Shown: one piece after another, positions 6,851 to 9,050 of the stretch | Layout of the letters: every line of letters begins with the position of its first letter | Position numbering within the stretch: the first letter of the stretch is position 1 | Assembly: GCA_964384625.1 (NCBI GenBank) | Contig: CAYLNH010000289.1 | Location: 1 to 9,050, forward strand | Direction: 5' to 3' | Length of the DNA stretch: 9,050 nt | Source: CAYLNH01 sp964384625 | GTDB taxonomy: Bacteria > Verrucomicrobiota > Lentisphaeria > JABSQK01 | The notes under the pieces: model-generated | Databases searched by the model: none | What the model was told of the DNA's origin: nothing | Seen by the model: the letters and a program-made list of their open reading frames with translations, nothing else | Made by a program: the position numbers and the translations under genes

Positions 6851-8035
6851 TCAGCCCGGATGCGGGTGCGACGCCAGGCGGGCGGCGCGCCCCTGCATCT
6901 CGTCGGCCAGGACGAGACGCGGTTTCACCAGCCGCACCTGCGGCCCCGCCGGCAGTTTGCCGGCGCGCCGCTCCAGCAGCAGCCGCACCATCTCGGCGCC
7001 CTGCTCGGTGTTGCGGCGGTCCACGCTGGCCATCGGACACGAGTCCTCATACGGCCGCATCCACGAATGAAACCAGAAATTGTCGTAGCCCCCGATCCGG
7101 ATGTCCTTGTTCGGTTCCCGGCCCAACAGCCGGCACGCGGCCGCCACGAACAGGGCGTCGCCGTCGTTGGTTACCATGATCGCGTCTACCGGCGTATCGC
7201 CGGTGAAATACGGAAACAGATAGCCGGCCCAGTAGTGGGCCCATGCCTCGCACACCTCCGCCGGATCCAACCCCTTGGGTTCGGCAAACGGAACGGTCTC
7301 CAACACCGGCAGCGGCGCGAGACCGGCATCCGCCATCGCCCGCCGATACCCGTTCTTCCGCGCCTCCGTCCAGTAGGCCTTGACGCGCCCGCGCAACGCG
7401 AGCAGGATCCGCCGGCAGCCCTGCTCGATGAAATACGTGCAAAGCTGGTGCGCGCCGTCGTCGTGGTCCGAGACCACCCGATCGAAGCCCTGCGCCGCCG
7501 AACTGTCCCCCGCGGCAACCACCGGGACACGAGCGCTTTTGAAACAATCGATCACAGCGTTGGAAAACCGGTCATGCGTGCCTTCCGGCACCAGGATGCC
7601 CGTCAGGTCCGTGGTCGACAGGTATTGTACCGTGTCGTCATCCAGGCGGTCCGGAGAAATCACCATTGCATAATGCCGGCGCCGCTGAATCTCTTCCTGT
7701 GCTCCAAAACCGACAAAACAGCTGTAGCCGCCGTCAACCAGTGCCGGGTGCGGCGTGAACGCATCGCCAAGAATCACGATCGTCTGCTGCATCAGCGAAC
7801 TGCTGCCGCGCTGTTCGTTGACCAGGCGGGTCCGCCCGTGACAGGGAGAAACCACGCCTTCCTTTTCGAGCACGGCAATTGCCCGGCGAACAGTTGTCCG
7901 CGGCACACCCAACTGCGCGGCCAACGCCCGCTCCGCCGGCAACGGTTCGCCGGCAGCCAGCGTCCCGTCATGGATCCACTGCTTCAGCATCCGGATCACC
8001 TCGGCCCGCGGCGTTGTATTGCTCATGTTCATCAT
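6851..8035 (-). CDS. GntR-type HTH / LacI-type sensor hybrid transcriptional regulator
   Basis: A 394-residue repressor-like protein. The N-terminal winged helix-turn-helix (about 11-72) carries the GntR signature: G-E-P-L-P-A-E-R-A-L-A-A-Q-L-G-V-P-R-T-T-V-R-R-A, then a wing ending G-R-T-R-L-V. From about 85 to 376 the protein is a periplasmic-binding-protein-like sensor of the LacI/GalR type. Matching stretches are T-I-V-I-L-G-D, T-G-I-L-V-P, M-V-T-N-D-G-D-A, I-R-I-G-G-Y-D-N and A-S-V-D-R-R-N. This hybrid architecture is that of AraR-like sugar-responsive regulators; the ligand here is unknown. Three in-frame ATGs (8035, 8032, 8026) compete and none has a strong Shine-Dalgarno; the last gives 391 residues. 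Transcription likely starts near 8122 from a sigma70-like promoter, with a palindrome just downstream that fits autorepression. The gene is co-oriented with exbB, 93 bases away. The target genes are not established by the sequence. Confidence 0.92.
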   Translation of the reverse strand: MMNMSNTTPRAEVIRMLKQWIHDGTLAAGEPLPAERALAAQLGVPRTTVRRAIAVLEKEGVVSPCHGRTRLVNEQRGSSSLMQQTIVILGDAFTPHPALVDGGYSCFVGFGAQEEIQRRRHYAMVISPDRLDDDTVQYLSTTDLTGILVPEGTHDRFSNAVIDCFKSARVPVVAAGDSSAAQGFDRVVSDHDDGAHQLCTYFIEQGCRRILLALRGRVKAYWTEARKNGYRRAMADAGLAPLPVLETVPFAEPKGLDPAEVCEAWAHYWAGYLFPYFTGDTPVDAIMVTNDGDALFVAAACRLLGREPNKDIRIGGYDNFWFHSWMRPYEDSCPMASVDRRNTEQGAEMVRLLLERRAGKLPAGPQVRLVKPRLVLADEMQGRAARLASHPHPG

Positions 8036-8103
8036 CTTATCATCTCAGACACGAGCTGACCCAAAAAGTTCCGGAAGCTACCCAAACGTTTTCTGAATCG
8101 CGC

Positions 8104-8117
8104 AGATCAGCTGATCT
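8104..8117. promoter_or_regulatory. perfect 14-bp palindrome, likely operator of the regulator gene
   Basis: AGATCAGCTGATCT reads the same on both strands. It lies about 70 bases upstream of the regulator start and 12 bases downstream of the predicted -10 element, so it covers roughly +6 to +19. That position is typical of a repressor operator that blocks promoter clearance. Dimeric GntR and LacI-type proteins bind such palindromes, so autoregulation is the simplest reading. Binding itself is inference. Confidence 0.5.
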
Positions 8118-8128
8118 AGGGGCTCGAC

Positions 8129-8157
8129 ATCATATTCTTTAATCTATTTTTTTACAA
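8129..8157 (-). promoter_or_regulatory. sigma70-like promoter of the GntR/LacI regulator
   Basis: On the minus strand, TTGTAA (8157-8152) is separated by 17 bases from TATGAT (8134-8129), matching the -35 consensus at 4 of 6 and the -10 at 5 of 6 positions. The surroundings (8131-8190) are strikingly AT-rich for this window. Predicted start of transcription is near 8122, giving a leader of about 87 bases. Two TTACAAC copies (8152-8158 and 8162-8168) spaced one helical turn apart overlap and precede the -35 and may bind a second factor. Confidence 0.5.
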
Positions 8158-8450
8158 CTACTTACAACTTATCACAGAGTTGTCAATAAGCATTTGGTAG
8201 CGGTTTGGGTCATGTATCTTCTTCAAATCGTCGAGAGCAGTGAAGGAATATGTGCTCTCGTATGAAAGGAATACCTCACAGGCTTTGTTGAAGATCGCAC
8301 CTGACACGAAAGGAGCACAGTTTGCCCCTTCCTCGATACGTCGGCGAAACAGGCTTTCGCGGGCTCTTCGCGTCCAAACCCCCACCGCGAAGACAAGATT
8401 CAAGATCGGTCGTATTATTCATATCTTTGATGCCAAATGGCGTAACGCGG
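8158..8450 (-). pseudogene. possible degraded coding remnant, function not recognised
   Basis: This stretch, between the regulator promoter and the next gene, has no gene with a proper start. One minus-strand frame is open from 8403 to a TAG at 8158 (81 codons, TTG first). It gives protein-like sequence with balanced composition, including A-R-E-S-L-F-R-R-R-I-E-E-G-A-N-C-A-P-F and F-T-A-L-D-D-L-K-K-I-H-D-P-N-R-Y. A neighbouring minus-strand frame carries T-P-F-G-I-K-D-M-N-N-T-T-D-L-E (about 8395-8450) just before it, as if one gene had been frameshifted and lost its beginning. There is no Shine-Dalgarno. Base composition is less GC-rich than in the flanking genes, which would suit acquired DNA. 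No family could be named with confidence. It may equally be non-coding spacer. Confidence 0.3.
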
Positions 8451-8451
8451 G

Positions 8452-8820
8452 TTAGTTCCTGGCCAGAACCCGCACCAGCGTCATGGACTGCTGGTCCTCG
8501 CTCGTCGACAACTGCCACGCGTTGCCGGCGGCATCGGTCAGTGTGCCGGATAGTGCGCCCTTCTCCCAGGGATTAATCTCGGCCTTCACGAACAACGCGT
8601 GCATGACAGCCTGCGCGTACGGCCCCGGACTCTTCACCCCCTCTTCGCCATCGTAGGAGATATCGAGCACGACTTGCCCTTCCTCCATCCCCAGACCGGC
8701 GAGCGGCGAATCCGGCGGTGATGCGGGCGCCGGCGCGATGGCGAGCCCAATCTCTTTGGCGTTCGCCCCGTTCGCCTGTTTGAAAATCGCTTCGATCAGT
8801 TGCAGGACCGCGCTTTCCAT
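8452..8820 (-). CDS. small conserved-looking hypothetical protein (122 aa)
   Basis: A 122-residue acidic protein beginning MESAVLQLIEAIFKQ. No signal peptide or membrane helix is visible, so it is probably cytoplasmic. An amphipathic N-terminal helix (1-20) is followed by a proline-rich linker (28-42, A-P-A-P-A-S-P-P-D-S-P), then a compact alpha/beta part with G-Q-V-V-L-D-I-S-Y-D and ending M-T-L-V-R-V-L-A. The family is not recognised. The start at 8820 is chosen because AGGAGG (8827-8832) lies six bases upstream; an in-frame ATG at 8835 would overlap that Shine-Dalgarno, and the longer frame to 8952 would run through the promoter and the repeat cluster. It appears monocistronic, with its own promoter. 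The strong Shine-Dalgarno argues that it is a real gene despite the unknown function. Confidence 0.7.
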   Translation of the reverse strand: MESAVLQLIEAIFKQANGANAKEIGLAIAPAPASPPDSPLAGLGMEEGQVVLDISYDGEEGVKSPGPYAQAVMHALFVKAEINPWEKGALSGTLTDAAGNAWQLSTSEDQQSMTLVRVLARN

Positions 8821-8870
8821 GCCATTCCTCCTCATCCGGCCAATGCTGTAGATTCTCTCTGGACTCTCCC

Positions 8871-8902
8871 AGAGTATACTCTCAACGTGGAGACGAATGC
8901 AA
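8871..8902 (-). promoter_or_regulatory. promoter with palindrome over the -10, upstream of the 122-aa gene
   Basis: On the minus strand, TATACT (8878-8873) matches the -10 consensus at 5 of 6 positions. TTGCAT (8902-8897), a weak -35, sits 18 bases upstream. The -10 lies inside a perfect 12-bp palindrome AGAGTATACTCT (8871-8882), a possible repressor site. The predicted start near 8866 gives a leader of about 46 bases ending at the strong Shine-Dalgarno. Confidence 0.4.
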
Positions 8903-8908
8903 GCCCCC

Positions 8909-8933
8909 TGTATCACGAGCATCCCTGCTCGTG
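8909..8933. repeat. hairpin repeat copy A (TGTAT + stem)
   Basis: TGTAT followed by a perfect 8-bp stem CACGAGCA (8914-8921) / TGCTCGTG (8926-8933) with loop TCCC. It is the inverted counterpart of copy B. Together with B and C it forms a cluster of REP-like palindromic elements upstream of the 122-aa gene. Confidence 0.75.
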
Positions 8934-8949
8934 CGTGCCTGCCGCAGCG

Positions 8950-8974
8950 CATGAGCAGGGATGCTCATGATACA
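8950..8974. repeat. hairpin repeat copy B (stem + ATACA)
   Basis: Perfect 8-bp stem CATGAGCA (8950-8957) / TGCTCATG (8962-8969) with loop GGGA, followed by ATACA. Its reverse complement matches copy A at all but two positions, and those two are paired with each other in the stem (C-G in A, T-A here). The stem is therefore conserved by compensatory change. Confidence 0.75.
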
Positions 8975-8986
8975 GACCAAATCAGA

Positions 8987-9011
8987 CATGAGCATAAATG
9001 CTCATGATACA
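8987..9011. repeat. hairpin repeat copy C (stem + ATACA)
   Basis: A perfect 9-bp stem CATGAGCAT (8987-8995) / ATGCTCATG (8998-9006) with a 2-base centre, followed by ATACA. It has the same orientation as copy B and the same outer stem, but the loop differs (TAAA where B has GGGA). It is 12 bases after copy B. After it, 9012-9050 shows nothing identifiable. Confidence 0.75.
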
Positions 9012-9050
9012 AAGACGAACTACCCCTTCTGATGCTGCTTGGCAAAATGA

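Noticed and set aside
6743..8059. 438-codon plus-strand open frame
   Set aside because: It is the antisense shadow of the GntR/LacI regulator, rich in Arg, His and Pro, with no domain. The minus-strand frame has clear family motifs.
8909..8974. terminal inverted repeats of an insertion sequence (copies A and B)
   Set aside because: Only 16 bases lie between them, so they cannot bound a transposase gene; a paired hairpin repeat unit is the better reading.
8909..9011. CRISPR array
   Set aside because: The units are hairpins in mixed orientation with short irregular gaps (16 and 12 bases), not direct repeats separated by uniform spacers, and no cas gene is present.

Overview
The window is GC-rich and densely coding. 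A sulfatase, a GntR/LacI hybrid regulator, a large alanine-rich envelope protein with ExbB/ExbD partners, and Gly-Pro-Phe type beta-sandwich sequence together suggest a Gram-negative member of the PVC superphylum (Lentisphaerota/Kiritimatiellota/Planctomycetota-like). This placement is inferred from gene content only; no rRNA or other phylogenetic marker is present.

Layout. Left, plus strand: a lipoprotein of the YkuD/YafK L,D-transpeptidase-like family (192-950) and, after a 211-base gap, a type I sulfatase without a signal peptide (1162-2607). Centre, minus strand, convergent with the sulfatase (23 bases between the stops): a three-gene envelope energy-transduction operon read right to left. 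It runs exbB-like (6757-5885), exbD-like (5883-5443) and a 956-residue TolA/TonB-like protein (5501-2631). The genes are tightly coupled: exbB stop and exbD start are one base apart, and exbD overlaps the third gene by 59 bases. Further right, same strand, a GntR-HTH/LacI-type sensor regulator (8035-6851) lies 93 bases upstream of exbB. It has a good sigma70-like promoter and a perfect 14-bp palindrome at about +6 to +19, which looks like an autoregulatory operator. Beyond it are a probable degraded coding remnant (about 8158-8450), a small unrecognised protein gene (8820-8452) with its own promoter, and a cluster of three related hairpin repeats (8909-9011).

How the genes may work together. 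ExbB and ExbD form a proton-driven inner-membrane motor. The third protein has a TonB/TolA-like N-terminal membrane anchor with an S-x3-H motif, then roughly 530 residues of Ala/Gln/Lys/Glu-rich helix. It ends in a beta-sandwich-like domain instead of a recognisable TonB or TolA C-terminal domain. This is a TolA-like layout with a different reaching end and is the most unusual thing in the window. The regulator may control this operon, itself, or unlinked sugar genes; the sequence does not decide. The sulfatase and the peptidoglycan-active lipoprotein are on the other strand and need not belong to the same system.
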